This document shows positions 10,436 through 24,357 of a DNA stretch of 64,000 nt, in pieces; position 1 is the stretch's first letter; each line of letters starts with the position of its first letter. This DNA is from Viola odorata. Taxonomy: Eukaryota; Streptophyta; Magnoliopsida; Malpighiales; Violaceae. The translations under genes and the position numbers were made by a program. The notes below the pieces were generated by a model. It worked only from the letters and a program-made list of their open reading frames with translations. It ran no database searches and was not told the DNA's origin. Location: NCBI GenBank assembly GCA_963691705.1, contig OY829542.1, forward strand, positions 21,066,579 to 21,130,578, in the 5' to 3' direction.

Positions 10436-13400
10436 CTTGTACTTTTACTTTGGAGAAGCCTGCGATATTCTACGTGTTTATAAATTTTGGCTTACACTGG
10501 GAAATTAGGAACTGCTATGATATTAGTCACGGTTTGATAATTGAATAGTCTGAGCTGGGTTCACTTCATGGAGGGCTTTGTTTGTGGTCTACCTTTTAGG
10601 AATCATTCTGCACAAACTTACTCCCACGTACACTTTGACGTTACAAGATCAAGTTGGGGAAGATGCCTACATCTGATGGTTCAAAAAATGCTTATACCAC
10701 TATTCATGGCAGGTGGGTTGGTAAGTCGTCCTGATGTATAAAAGAAAATATATAGTATGGTAGGAAAGGGCTTTTATTAGGAGAGGAAATTCATGTAGTA
10801 CATGAGGATAGAGCATTTTCCCACTGCACTAGACAATTTGATACAAAGAGCTCTCCGCTTTTCCTTGCAATGGGAAGGACCTCTATAAAAGTGTGAAGCT
10901 ATGAGAACCACTATCCAAAGTAATTGACAAGATAAATGCTCCATTCACAGATGCTCAAATGACACCCCTCCAAAAGCACCAAATAATTTTCCACTTTGCT
11001 ATATATGTCATGACATCATTGCTATGTCAGTAGAACTACGTTGGATATGTTGCTTCTTTTGCTATGCTAGAAGGTGCTTTTGTGGTGATGCAGTGCTGGT
11101 ATTCTTTGTTAGGTATCCAATCCCCTTTCATGTGTTTAACTTAATTTTTAGATAGAGCAATTTCAACTCTTACCTTTCCTAGACGGCAAGTAAAATATCA
11201 ATTTCTTTTATCAAACAGTCACATACCATTCCAACTGTATTACATTTCCCATTTTTAACCTCACAGTCTCCAACTGCTCAGCTCAATGTGACTATCTACT
11301 GTGACCCAATCATAGGATGTGTTCATACATCTTTGCAAGTTTGTAAAGCCATATGTTGTTAACTTTTTACTCTGGAATATGGTAAACATATTTCTGGTTG
11401 TGCGTATTTGTTTTCAGAGGAAGTATGTGCTTAAGAGATTGTACTAGGTTTACAGGATGTTAATATCATTTTTGTTGATGTATATCTAGAAATGCTTTTT
11501 ACCACTAGTTCTTGCTTGTTTAAACATCATGAAAAATCAGTTAGTCTTGGGCAGCTGAGTGTTTGGCCTCCGGATACTGGGTTCATAGTGGAAATACCAA
11601 GAGAACAAAAGCCTGCAATTGCTTGTATCTTCAAATTTCCAGTAGTTATGACATTTACATACTGCAGATTTGATCAACTGTGTGTTGTTTTTACAGACCC
11701 TTATCAAGTGGTCAACGTGGGGAGGTATATGAAGTGAATGGAGATCGAGTTGCTGTTATTTTGGACATTACCAGTGATAGCAAAGCTGATGACGTAGAGG
11801 GGCATGCTAGCAAACAAAATGTAGATAAGGATGAAAAGCTCACCGAGCAACCTGCTGGGGCATCAGTGTATTGGATACATGGTAATTTCTTGCAATATCA
11901 AGGATTCTCCTTGGCATTTGAACGGGGAAGAGAATAGAAAATCTTTCTAGAATTTTGTGGAAAGGTTATTGCCCCTAGTTTTTCTTTTTTCTCTTAGAAA
12001 TCTTGTTTTCATAGAAATTGGAAATAAACTGATTTGGTGGTATTACATTAATCGTTTGAGTCTTTCAAGTATGCATATGGTTATCCTTTATTTTAGCTCT
12101 GCAAATTTGATGAAGGGGCATGAGAGTGTACATGTGTATATACATGTGTTGTATGCTTCATTTGCAAAGGACGTTCCTCCTTTAATCTATCCATTTATAA
12201 ACACTTCAATATTTACCATCTGTTTTAAAAGTGTTATTGCATGTACTATATTTGTTAGCTTAGTTTTCAGTATTTCTGTTTTGGTTCATCTGCAGTAAGG
12301 ACATTCAGCATGATCTTGATATTGAAGCAAAAGAAATGGAGGTTTTGTGTGAGGTATACTTCTGTTTTGTTTCCTTCAAATCTGATGCCTTGCTTGTTGT
12401 TTGTACACTGGTGATTGTGTATGTTCATTCTTCATTTTTTGCAGGTTTTGCAGTCCATTCAACCTAGCATTGTTCATTATTCCTATTTTCAGATTCTCCT
12501 CTGTGGTTGTCTAGGGTTGTTCCCAAATCAAATCAGAAGGATTTTTTAAGTAGGGTGCAGGAAAAGTTTGATCAGTTATCTGGTCCTATTGTTTTGATAT
12601 GTGGGCAGAACAAAGTTGAAACAGGGTCAAAGGAGAAAGAAAAAATTGTAAGCTTCAAGAGCTTTTCCCCCTTTCAATATGGTGGCGCGTTTATAGGAAG
12701 AATTTTTTTGTTTTTCATATTTTTTTCTCTTTTTTGACCTATTTGATAACCTGTGAGTAACATTCCTTCCCTTTTTTATTTTTTTGTTCTTATTTTGCTT
12801 TTGAACCTGGTCTTTCGCAGACGATGATACTTCCAAAATTTTCTCGCCTAGCTAAGCAGCTGGTAAGGATTTCTATTTTCTAGTAATTATGCTATTTGAT
12901 AGCTATTTACGTTTTTTTATGTTTGTTGATGACAATTTTATCATCTTGTTTTTGTTTCCTTTCTCCTACACTAAAGTCTCTTTGGTTTTATCTTCCAGCC
13001 TTTCCCTTTGAAACGCCTTACTGAGGGACTCAAAGGGACAAAGAGATCTAGTGGAAACCAAATATATAAGCTCTTCACTAATGTCTTGTTAATGCATCCT
13101 CCCAAGGTAATGCTTGTCAAATGTACTCTTATCCTTTTAAAATGGAACATCTTATGTGCCCCCCCATTGTGGTATTTTTGTAGTTCACATGTTTGTCTTA
13201 TTCTTCTTTTGGCAAGGGTATAAAATTGTTGGCTAGCTTATCTTTGGGTTGACACTGTGATTTCAGTCTCAATAGGATCCACGGACTCTTTTTTTTGTTT
13301 TTAACCTTTTCTGTTTCACTGTTTAATAGATTATCCCTCCCTTTTGGAATCTTATATTTATTCTCTTTCCCTGCTTTTTACAGGAGGAAGAACTTCTGCA

Positions 13401-14596
13401 GACATTCAATAAACAGGTTGAAGAGGACAGGAAAATTGTGATTTCAAGGAGTAATCTAACTGAACTGCATAAGGTATGAAGTAAATTTGGTGGTAGCATT
13501 CATGTGGTTTTGATACGCGAGATTGCATCTTTATTAAGAAATTTGTGGAATACGTTTTCTGTATCATTTGAGGGTTAGATGACCCAATAAACTATGCCTC
13601 AAGTTCTTGAAGAAAATGAAATGTCTTGCTCGGATCTTTTGCATGTAGATACTGATGGTGTAATACTGACAAAGCAAAGTAAGAAATTTATATGGATATC
13701 TTTGTTGGTAATTTTTGGTTATGGCATCCTGATTTATTTATAACTTGCAAGGGTAATGGTTAGGATTTTATTTCTTTTATTTTTGAAACAAAAGCACTGT
13801 ATTCCACTTGAAGCTATCAAGGTTCACATCTCTTGGTGATTGAGTTCGGTTTTGAAAACTAATCAACTAGTTTGAGAAGTTCAAGTTCAATGTCTTAATT
13901 AAAGGCTTGTTTGTTTTCTTTTTCTAGTGCAATTTTTTCTTTTATGGTTAAAGATCTGGTGCACATTTTGCATGGGGAAATTACATTTCCAAATTTTGTT
14001 TGCAGAAGCTGAAAAGGTTGTTGGCTGGGCTAAGAATCATTACTTAATGTCTTGCCCACAACCAAGTGTGAAAGACGAACATTTGCTTTTACCTCGTGAA
14101 AGGTATGCCTATGCTCAATGTTAGTTAAAGTTGTGAAGGTCTCTATCTTCTTGAAGCTGATTGCTGCTCTTTTCATGTGAAGTCTTGAAATTGCAATTAT
14201 GAGGTTGAAGGAGCAAGACACCGCATCTCAAAAGCCATCTCGGAATTTGAAGGCATGCGCTATTTTACACTTCTTAAATTCTTAGTGGTTTTTGAATGTT
14301 ATATTTTTCTCTAATGGATGGAAATTCTATCAAAGCATTACAAAGGATGAGTATGAAAGCAACTTCATTTCAGCTGTGGTACCTCCTGATGAAATTGGTG
14401 TTAAATTTGACAACATTGGTGACCTTGAAGAAGTAAAGAAGGCACTTAAATGAACTTGTAATCCTTCCAATGAGGAGGCCTGAACTTTTTTCCCATGGAA
14501 ATTTGCTCCGGGTATCATTTCCCCCCTCATAATATGGAAATTTTGATGACAACGCATGAATCATTGACCCTCCTTTTCCAGTATATGATTGTCTGA

Positions 14597-14734
<138 letters not shown>

Positions 14735-15277
14735 TAGTAATGTTGTACGACTATGTTAGACTTTGAGATCTATTTATGACTGCAACCATTTTTTGTATAT
14801 TTGCATTTTTCTAGTTTTAACACGGTACTCTATTTTTTTGCGGGTCATTATGTTGTTTCATGTCTGGACTTTTCCAAACATAGGCAACATTCATATGAAG
14901 CAGCATGAAACCAAAAACAATCAGCCAATAGCTTAATGTGTTTCCTTGGTTAGTACAAAAGCAAAATGAAATATTAACTGAAAAGTCAATGCATAGTTAA
15001 GCTGGAAGTCAAGGCATTATTAATTTTTTGTTTTAATATTAAGATATAGGGAGATTGAGAACAGATGCATGTTATGGTTATGTTCACACAACCATCACTG
15101 GCCAATGTCTTCGACACACTAGCTAGATCACTATGTGGTCTAGAAAGTTTTGAGCATATTTAATTTGTTCAAGGCATTCGTCTCTGTGCTGCATGGGCAT
15201 CATACTTATCCTTTCCTTCTTCCTGACCCAGTGGTTTGGAGATGCTGAAAAGCTTACAAAGGCTCTGTTCTCCTTTG

Positions 15278-15402
15278 CCAGCGGTAAGGTTTATCATCAT
15301 ATTTGTTGATGAGGTGAGTTTTTCTGTTACTAAATAATATAAAAAACATTATTGTGTTACTTGTTAAGTATGTTTATGGTGGATGATAAACCTTACCGCT
15401 GG
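15278..15402. repeat. Perfect 21-bp inverted repeat between an exon (15278-15298) and the next intron (15382-15402)
   Basis: 15278-15298 in the Walker B exon is the exact reverse complement of 15382-15402 in the following intron. In the second AAA copy (43700-43783) the exon has a normal coding segment here (13 bases against 11) and no such repeat. The exon was therefore overwritten with an inverted copy of nearby intron DNA. This shifts the frame and removes the residues just before the Walker B strand. Confidence 0.8.
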
Positions 15403-17199
15403 TTTTATGCACAACAAGTCTGAAACATCCTAGATACAATAGAATGTTTCTCCATGTTGTTTTTAGCCCCAAGCAAACTGCATGGTTTTAAACATTTGCA
15501 AATATTAGTGAGATAATGGAAAATTCCTCAAAACAGTTCATGCTCATGGGGAAAATGAACATTTCTGAACACGTCTTTCGAAGTTGTTTAGGATACGAGC
15601 TATGTTTTGGTCTATTTACTCCAATGTTGAGATTGTTAGGGTCTTCTATGCAGGTAGACAGTTTGCTTGGTGCTCGTGGTGGCGCATTTGAGGACGAGGC
15701 CACTAGAAGAATGAGAAATGAGTTCATGGCAGCCTGGGATGGGTTGAGGTCAAAAGACAGCCAAAGAATCCTCATCCTTGGCGCCACAAATCGCCCGTTT
15801 GATCTTGATGATGCTGTAATTCACCGGTTACTAAGAAGGTAACACTGACGTTGTAATTTTTTATTTCCAGGTTCAAATGTCGTTAGCTACATGCGGAAGT
15901 TTCCACACATGCATATTGCTCACGGGATTTTGATGGTTATGTTTAGGATATATGTTGACCTACCAGATGCTGAAAATTGTATGAAGATTCTCAGAGTAAT
16001 TCTCACACGAGAAAATTTAGAACCAGATTTCCAGTTTGACAAACTTGCAAATGCAACAGAAGGATATTCTAGTAGTGATTTGAAGGTAATTACATGAGTC
16101 ACATGACATTAGTGTCAGTTCCCAAAGGATGGGTGTTCATTGTCTCATAACTTTTTTATTTTTGGCCAGAACCTCTGTATTGCAGCAGCATATAGACCAG
16201 TTGAAGAACTTCTAAAAGATGAAAAGAAAGTATGCCTGTCATTTAACAGATTTTTTATGATCTAAGTTCCCTTCCTGCAGTGGTTAGTCTGTTATTTCTT
16301 ACATGATCATGCTGGCCAGAGTTCCCTATAACCTGGTGGTTTTCAAGCTTGATTCTGACCACCTTCCTTTAAATATTTGTTCCCTTTGTTCTTGGTGCAA
16401 AAGGGAAAATGGGATCTTTCACAAACTCTCATTTAACCCCTGCTTTCTTGTCCATCGTCGTCTATTGTAAAAGGATTAGACGGAGTTGACTTTGACAGTC
16501 TATCATTGCCGTCTATTGCTGCCTTTGTTTATACATGCAAGTTGCACTGCATCGGCAAGTTAACATATATGGTCACTGCTCTTACAATTTGATCACCACA
16601 ATAAAGGTCGGTCTGAATTCCATTCTGATGATGCTTAATCTGGTTGCTTCTTATGTAGGAATGCCAGAGTAACGGAGCTCCCACATTAAGGCCACTCAGT
16701 GTAGATGATTTTGTTCAGTCTAAAGCAAAGGTAAGAAAAGTTTATGCATATTCCAGTCAATGCGGTTGGCATGGTAACTCTTAACTCTTGACTCGTTACT
16801 TGTCAACAGGTGGGTCCATCAGTTGCTTTTGACGCAGCGAGCATGAATGAACTTAGGAAATGGAATGAGCAATACGGTGAAGGTGGAAGCAGGAGGAAAT
16901 CTCCTTTCGGTTTCTGAAACTAATATTCAGGGGAAACAGTTTTTCCTTAGTAGAGGCTCCATCCCTTCTTTATCCAAGAATTCATGCACTTGCCTTTATC
17001 TATATGCCGTGGGGAAAGGCTTCCATTTCTTGTCGATGGTTGGGCCTCTCCCTCTGCTCTTCCACCAGTTTTAACGGTCAAGAGACGAGAAGAAGCGATA
17101 GGTGTAATATAGTAGCTGAATTCAACAGGAAGAGGACTCGATTCGATCGCCTTTCATTGTACCATGAAATTTAGGCAATCCTTTAGAATTTGCTCCTGA

Positions 17200-17868
17200 A
17201 TTATGGAAGCTATTGATTTTGCAAGTGTACTAACAGTACTAAGGTTACACAATTGTTTCTCTTGAATCAATAATTTATCAAGCCTCATTTTTCAGAATTA
17301 ATATTATATTTTATCCCTGATTTTCAAGAACTTTGATGCAACTTTTACAAGGATAACAACATATTTTTGTGATGTTTTAATTAATTGTTGTTCAGTAACC
17401 TGTTCGGTTATCCATCACCTTATCACTGCCATCAATATACCAAAAAAGTTAGGTCCGAGTGGAGTGAACCTGATCCATGAAAAAGTTGGTCTACATGCAA
17501 GACAGTAATCTCTTCAGTGAACTCAAAACCACTACAACTGAAAGATGACCGGGGAGAATCACAGTAGTCATAGCAGGTTCCTTATAAAATGAGATGAAAC
17601 AAAAAAAAACTACTATTTTTTTTTATCATTATTACATCTAATCTGGCACATTCTGAAATCAACGCAATAAACACCCTACTTCTGGAACTTAAACTAGAGA
17701 ATCTGAAAAAGGAAAGGTTTACAAGAAATTGACTCCAAAATTGTCACCAAGGTGTGCTCTACATTTGCCATGGGCAAACAGAGAGGCCTGAACCTACTCA
17801 TGGCTACTTCCCTGCGATTAGCAGCAATGACAATAAGTAAGGCAACAAGAGAAACTGCTGCTTGCCGC
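17200..17868. other. Convergent 3' flanks of the AAA pseudogene and the bL25 gene
   Basis: Untranslated and intergenic AT-rich sequence between two convergent genes. The part to about 17410 is also present after the second AAA copy (to about 52940). No further gene seen. Confidence 0.4.
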
Positions 17869-19887
17869 TTATTTAGACTTCTTTTGCTCAGAAACCCTTC
17901 CTCCCATTATCTTACAAATAGCCTGCTCTTCAGATTGAAGGAGCTTTAAAGCCGGATGCACCTTGAGATCTCCCGCTACCAACTTTTGACCCACATCCAG
18001 TTCACTCAGATCCACATCAATATAGGGGGGGATTATATCGGCAGGGCAGAGGAACTTAACAGTCCTCTTAATAGTGTTCAAAGAAGCATCTGCCAAGTTT
18101 ATAAAGTGACAGCGGATTTAAGCATATTAGTTCACCAGAAATCATTGAAATCAAAAGAAAGATAATCCAATTCAAAATTCGCAGGGATAACATTAAAAAA
18201 ATAACTTAAAATGGCTATGCTTCTAAACAAAAGTTATGAAGCATGTATGAGTCTTTGTGCCACTCACTCCATCAAAGGAATCTATGATGAGAATGAATGT
18301 GGCTATTTACAATTTAATAGACAGATATGAATATAAAGACACGAATTTTCCACCCATCCAAGAAATTGGATGCACTTTGCATTGTCTATCTATCATCTAA
18401 CACAAAAACTAAACCATCATAGCTAATACCCATAAGCTTTCCTGATGTTCATAAGCCAATTCAATAATGGTGCGAGCAAGGTTGATCGATCAATTAAAAC
18501 AATAGCTATATCAATGCTGCAATCATTTAAGCATGCACACCAAAGTTATTAACCATGAATCAAATCCAAAATTTCAATTGTGAAACTATTATCAGTGCAC
18601 CATTGTTGCCAACAAGCATTAATTCACATTTAAAGCCACTAGGAGTCTAGGATGTAGTTCGATTCGTACAATCTCATCTCTCCTTTCCCTACTATAGAAG
18701 TTCAAGCCTCATTGCCATATAGACTACCAATACAGTGATACACAACAGGTGCAAAGTATGGGATGTTACAATAGTGTACCCATGTTTATTCAATTTGCAT
18801 TATACAAATGGAATTTTACTTTTTTGTATCCTTGCTATATTGCATAACAGAATACCAATGCCAAATAAATCAAAACAAACTATTCCTAAGCATATCATTC
18901 TTTATGGACACTAGGAGGCAATGGAGTAACATGGTTATCCCAAAGACTGAAGAGCGAAATGGAGAGTTTGTCAATGTCAAAGCAATCATACATTATACAT
19001 AATTGACCCAATTGATACGTGTAATTGCAAATAAAAAACTGTACAACAAAATTTAAACAACTAACCTTTCTTAAGTCCAGGAGACACATCATCACCAATA
19101 TACACAAGCGGGATATCAACTTTCAGCAAAACAGAGGAGGGTACCCTTATGAAAGTCACGTTAAGAGGTGCATCTGTTCCAGAATGCAAATGAACCTAAA
19201 ACAATCCAAAATCACAACTTTACAAAACCATTCATCATTTCCAGCAGTCCAATACTAAGAACTATTCATTACATCCAGCAGTCCCAAATTAGTCCATGTC
19301 TGGCATCGGATGGATGCAAAACTATACTTAACCACTTTCATACGAGCATTTCCCAAGCCTTTTTCCCAAAAGCAGTTTTCAAATCCAATTGAAGAAAGAA
19401 CATTGTTAAAACATTAATCAAATTACATTATACACACAGATAACCAACATGAAAAAAATGCAATTACCTGTCTTAGCAAGACCCGAACTTTTTCAATAAT
19501 CTCATCTGACCCAAAATCTGGTCTGACTTCAAGATCAAATAACTTGGATAAAAAGAAGGATCTACCAAACTTATCAACCAAGTTTCTTATTCGATTGGTT
19601 TGAACTGAAATGAGTCTTTTATTGCCACCATGTTGTCCATCTTCTTGCTCAAAGATAATGCTCGGGACTCGGCCAGCTTTACGCTCCTTCGCAGAGATGC
19701 TCTTCCCGGAATCGATACGAGGGATTGCTAGAATGGTCTCGGCGGGGCCAAGTTTTGGGAAGCCTTCAAGATAGGTAAGTGGCGTTGTGGGGATTATGGC
19801 GTCTTCGAGGAGAGCAGCTGCAGCGAATTGAGAGAAGAGACGGATGTGAATTAGGGATTTAGAGGAGGTTAGGCGCAGAGCGATCAT
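17869..19887 (-). CDS. bL25/TL5-family ribosomal protein (L25/Gln-tRNA synthetase anticodon-binding fold)
   Basis: Three exons give 256 aa: 19468-19887, 19066-19195 and 17869-18089, with GT-AG introns and consistent phases (420, 130 and 221 nt). The start MIALRLTSSKSLIHIRLF is basic and hydroxylated, like an organelle presequence, probably mitochondrial. Residues 30-140 carry ILAIPRIDSGK and GNKRLISVQTNRIRNLVDKF, typical of the L25-like N-terminal domain. The second exon reads VTFIRVPSSVLLKVDIPLVY and the last has TVKFLCPADIIPPYIDVDLS, the TL5/CTC-type beta domain. The length fits the Arabidopsis At5g66860-type protein. The expected role is a 5S-rRNA-binding protein of an organellar large ribosomal subunit. 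No lesion seen. It is the likely parent of the fragments at 1793-4893. The truncated end of the gene-carrying transposon lies about 115 bp upstream of the ATG and may have replaced part of the promoter. Confidence 0.85.
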
Positions 19888-20002
19888 AGTGGCTGCGTCG
19901 GTGGCGGTAGCGGCATGGGGTGCATATGTGGTGCGCGATTGAAGCAGAGAAGGATGACAAACAAATTGAGGAGGAAAAAGGCATCCGATTTTGGGTTTAT
20001 TA

Positions 20003-23000
20003 TGAAAACTGGAAAATACGTTTACTTCGCGCTTGTTTCCTGATCAGAAAAACTGGAGAACGCGTTTACTTCGCTCTAAATGTAAGAATTTCCTGATCTG
20101 AAAACTGGAAAACGTGTTTACTTCGCGCGTTTTCATTTTTTGTGGAAAACCGAAAATATTTGTAATGAAAAGAATAAATCATTTGAAAATTTAATAGTCA
20201 TTTTAAAAGGGGAAAACTTATTAAATATAACATCAATCTTCTAATATTGCATTTAAATATTGTAATTGATATTTGATACTTTATCAAATATTGTAATATA
20301 GCAAGAAAATCTCTTATGAATATTGTAATTCACTTTATCAAATATTGTAATATTGTAACTCTTATGAATATTGTAATATAGTCAATGTAAGTACTGAAGA
20401 TTCACTTGAAAATCTGTAATTATATTCTGTTCTTTCTTTCTTCATTTGTTGCCTAAACTAATTTCTAGTAGCCATTGATCATATTTAATCTCCCAATTTT
20501 TGAAATAGTTCGTTAACTATCACATGTAAATGAAGTGAGAATTAAGTTAATTCCATGTTACATTGTTTTAAAAAATATGAAGAAACCATCAGTTTAGGGG
20601 AACTTCCCCTTGACGACGTTGATGTATTCTTGCATGATCTCCAACTCTAGGTAAGTTAAATTGACGGAATTAGCAACTCGAGGATATTAGATTTTGGGGT
20701 TTATTATGTTTGGTTTACACATGAAAAATTAGAATACATTCTGCAAAATTGTTATAGAATACATTACATTGTTAACATCTCCAAATCAGAGGTCCGGCAA
20801 GTAATCGATTTATGACTATAATCACAGCAAAAACAATTGATTACAATTCAGAACATTGAATGTTAGATACTCATCAGTCGGATACAAGAAAGTTGCTACA
20901 AAACTGGACGAAGCATTCCTCTCTACTCTGCAAGCAGTGTCGAGCGATGCACCACCATGTCTAGTGTGGTTTCGGAACAAATCCATCCACAGCAAAGTTT
21001 CGTGTGGCAGCAGGAATAGCTAGTCGGAGCCCGTCCGGTTCCGGCTTCGCAATCACCTGACAACCCAGACGCGAACTGCGATATACAAAACGCAGAACAA
21101 TCAGCTTCAAAATTGACAAGAAAAGATCATGGGCAAAAAAACTGATAGAACTCACGTCGGTAAGCCCAAAGGCCAGATCCAACATATCATTTTCCTCATC
21201 GGTAGGATCTTCTAATTTGTTGTAGTGCTCCATGTCCTAGGATGAGACTGATTAATTAGGCTTGCCACTCATATATTCAACAGGATTTACCTCACGAATG
21301 CTACAGATAACTTACCATGACGATCACATGACATGTAGAACAGGCAAGTGATCCTTCGCATGCTCCTGACATGACATTAAACTACAGAATCAAAATACTA
21401 TTACTAATCCAGTAATAGACATTGAAGAAGCGTAACTCATCAATACTTCATAAATAGAAAGAAAAAAAGAATCCAGAGAATGGACAAGAAAGTTGAACGA
21501 AGATCTTTCTGTAGAAAAGTAAGGTAAGTGAACATCCCAGACCTATCCAGAACACTAAAATTTAGAAGGACGCATGCTGTGGAAGTTAGCTAACAATTCC
21601 AAACATGGAACAAATTTACGACCGCAAGTCATTTTATATATATCAAGTTACCAGGACAGAACATAATCAATGATTCCATATACATATAACTCCCTCTTTA
21701 TTTTCTTTGGGTTCATTCCAGTGGTTTTAAATCCACTCTTAAGGATTCTAAAAGATTGAGGAAAAATAAACATAATTCTCAAACATTCTCTTATGTACAT
21801 AAAAACTACTACTTCAGAAACCTGTTTCTCATTTCAAGAAGAGTATAATATTACCTTCTGTTTTCCCTTTCATAAGATGACCAAGTATTTAATTTAACTA
21901 AACCGATAAAAGCTAGAACCAAATTTTTAATCTAATATGTTAGTCACAATTATTCTTCTAATGCGGCTTTAGATCTTTGTGTATTTTATTGGTTTAAAAC
22001 ACAGCAATTGCCACCATCCATTCTTTTTAGAAACAGCAAAAACCTAAAATGGCTAGCTCATAATTAACTTAAGGGTGTTGCTCTCTAAATAACATGCACT
22101 AGAGAGTAAACAAGGTAGAATGCATTAGAGGTGAGAAGCACAATTGAAGAAGTATCAGAATCCTTGCCTTCTAGTTCTATATCATTTTCATGGGCAGCTT
22201 CTAACATGGACATTCGAACTGGAACTTTAAGATGCTTTTCCTCTCCATCCTTATCTACAAAGGTTACAGATATCCTGCAAATACATCACACCTAAGTGAG
22301 AAACGAAGGCAGCACACTATCAACACTTAAATCTGAATAATATCAAGTGAGCGGTGAAGGTGTGAAACACTTCTTGCATGATGATAATCAGCAACAGGTT
22401 CAAATGAAAAAAAAGATTCAAGAAAATCAACATAGGCCATCAAGTACAATAATCATCTCTATCATTTTTTTATTTGACCAAATTAGTGTCAGCCATTGAG
22501 TACAATGAACAGTATTAATTAGTGGCTATAGATTCATGAACATCTGGTATTGATTAGACAAAGCAATGGAAGAACAGCCCAATGAAGCATTAATATCATG
22601 TAGGATGTACAACACTGCACAAATATTTGTATTCCCGGCAACAACATTCTCCTAACATGAGGCAACTAGAAATTATGTGTTGGTTGAGGACTTTAAACAA
22701 GCACCTTAAGATCAACTCCATATCAAATGTGTATCCAACAAACCCAACCCTATACCATCACATTTAGACTAAAAGTTGCAATTATACCACCACATATAAA
22801 TTATATAAACTGAAAATTTAGGAAAGAGGAAGAATCGGGCCAAAGTAGACCAAAAATTGACACACCATTATGATAAGAAGCAATACTATGGCAGCAATAG
22901 CATTAGACACAGAAATTTGACTAAATTGAAGAGAAGATAGATAGTTTTACCAATTGGGGAGATTCTCTGGAGGAGTTGAAGTGGAGTTGCCAGCGAGCTG

Positions 23001-23590
23001 AAGAGTGGAACGCGGTGACTCCGGAGTGGTCGCCTGAAGATGGGTCTTCACCGGCGGCAGCGGCGGCGTCGCCGCCTAAGAAGAAAGATAGGACAGATCC
23101 CATTGCTTGCGGAGATATCAAGCGACGATGACGAAAGCTGTTTGCGTGTTAATGCCTTAAAACTGGTACCTAGGGTTTCGGTGGGTGGTGGAGGAGCAGC
23201 CGAGACCGAGAGCAGTCGGACGGAGCCGAGAGTGGAGAAGAAGGCCGGCGTCGGAGGGAGAAGAGAAGAGGAACGCAAGAAGAGGAACGTGAGCAGATGA
23301 AGAGGAAGAATGAGGACGAAGAACGTGAAGAAATGGTGAGGGGTAATAATGGTATTAAAAAAACTTTCATTAATGTCTCAAACTAAAAACCGAGTTTTCA
23401 GTTTGTGCTTTGTTGAGTTAGAAAAATAAGAAAACAGGTTTTGGGTGTTTTCAAAACTTACACACTGAAAATTTTTGTTTTTGTTTTCGAAATGAAAATA
23501 GCGCGAAGTAAACACGTTTTCTGAAAAAAAAAGTCCAGTTTTCAAAAAACTGGAGAATTTTCAAGAAAATTCCCTGAGGTAAACAGGGCC
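20003..23590 (-). mobile_element. Gene-carrying PIF/Harbinger-like (Pack-type) transposon, copy 1, one end truncated
   Basis: The right end reads GTAAACAGGGCC followed by TAA, the same terminus as copy 2 (GGCCCTGTTTACC read inward). The element is an inverted, nearly identical copy of 53168-58118 without the 1.3 kb Mutator-like insertion. Its left end stops near 20003 inside the subterminal repeats (three CGTTTACTTCGC motifs at 20029-20125), so the terminal 90 or so bases are lost. No transposase ORF was found; the cargo is the thioredoxin-ferredoxin chimera. The truncated end lies just upstream of the bL25 gene. Confidence 0.7.
20961..23103 (-). pseudogene. Chimera: thioredoxin h2-type exon 1 plus mitochondrial ferredoxin exons (copy 1)
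   Basis: Exon 1 (22951-23103) encodes MGSVLSFFLGG... with SSARWQLHFNSSRES, the N-terminus of h2-type thioredoxins including the myristoylatable Gly2. It stops before the WCGPC active site. Exons 22168-22274, 21316-21365, 21156-21236 and 20961-21075 encode a mitochondrial adrenodoxin-like ferredoxin from VTFVDKDGEEKHLKVPVG to [12 protein letters not shown], with 2Fe-2S cysteines CEGSLACSTC and a later GCQV. The ferredoxin targeting exon is absent. Joining exon 1 (phase 0) to the next exon breaks the frame after a few codons, and the last splice is also out of frame by one base. The intron after 22168 has a GC donor (AG/GCAAGG). Probably noncoding, though internal Met codons allow short products. 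Confidence 0.8.
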
Positions 23591-23593
23591 TAA

Positions 23594-24120
23594 ATGACTT
23601 GTACTTTTGAATTTAAACATGAATATTTTTACCATACTTATATTTGATTTTTAATAAACTTAAAATGAGCTACTATTTAGTTTATTAATTTTAACAAAAA
23701 AATAACATTAGCGTTGTTTTTTAATTAAAATAAAATTGATTTAATAATAGTAGTGGTTTTTTTTTTCAAAAAAGTAAGAAATAGTTGTTAGGTGAATACG
23801 ATTTCGTGTTTTCTAAGGTTGAAAAATGAAAGCTGAAAAACAGAAAACGTACTGTAGCTAGCTATGAAACAGAATTTTGAAAAACAGAAATAATTTTGGA
23901 AATAACTCCAGATGGAAAATTTTAGAAAACAGAAATAACTCAAAACATAATTAATTTCGTTATGAAACGCGACTTAGCTTCTTGTTCGAAGAGGGTCTCC
24001 TTCTAAGATTATTATATTTATATATTAGGATTTTAATTATGCCACTTTTACTATCTCCTTAAATAAGTGTAACCTCCCTCCCTAAATAAGTTTGTCTGCT
24101 AAACAAATTGTCTAACATTA
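23594..24120. other. AT-rich intergenic stretch
   Basis: No gene recognised. Repeated GAAAAACAGAAA and GGAAATAACTC phrases at 23825-23945 suggest the decayed arm of another small DNA element, but its ends are not defined. Confidence 0.35.
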
Positions 24121-24122
24121 TA

Positions 24123-24355
24123 CTCCCTCCGTCTTTTAATAACTGACGTTTTGATTTTTAGTATGTATATTAAGAAAACCAGATGACTCACTATTTGAGA
24201 CAATTTTGCCTCGAACTTTTTTTCGAATTACATGAATGGTACGCTCTAAGTTCGAGAAAAAATTCGGGGCAAAATTGTCTCAAATAGTAAGTCATTCGGC
24301 TTTCTTAATATGTATGCCAAATGTTAAAGCGTCAGTTATTAAAGGACAGAGGGAA
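24123..24355. mobile_element. Stowaway-type MITE, almost fully palindromic
   Basis: CTCCCTCCGTC at the left, GACAGAGGGA at the right, TA on both sides. The arms pair over most of the length (GACTCACTATTTGAGACAA against TTGTCTCAAATAGTAAGTC). Same family as 40465-40688. Confidence 0.8.
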
Positions 24356-24357
24356 TA

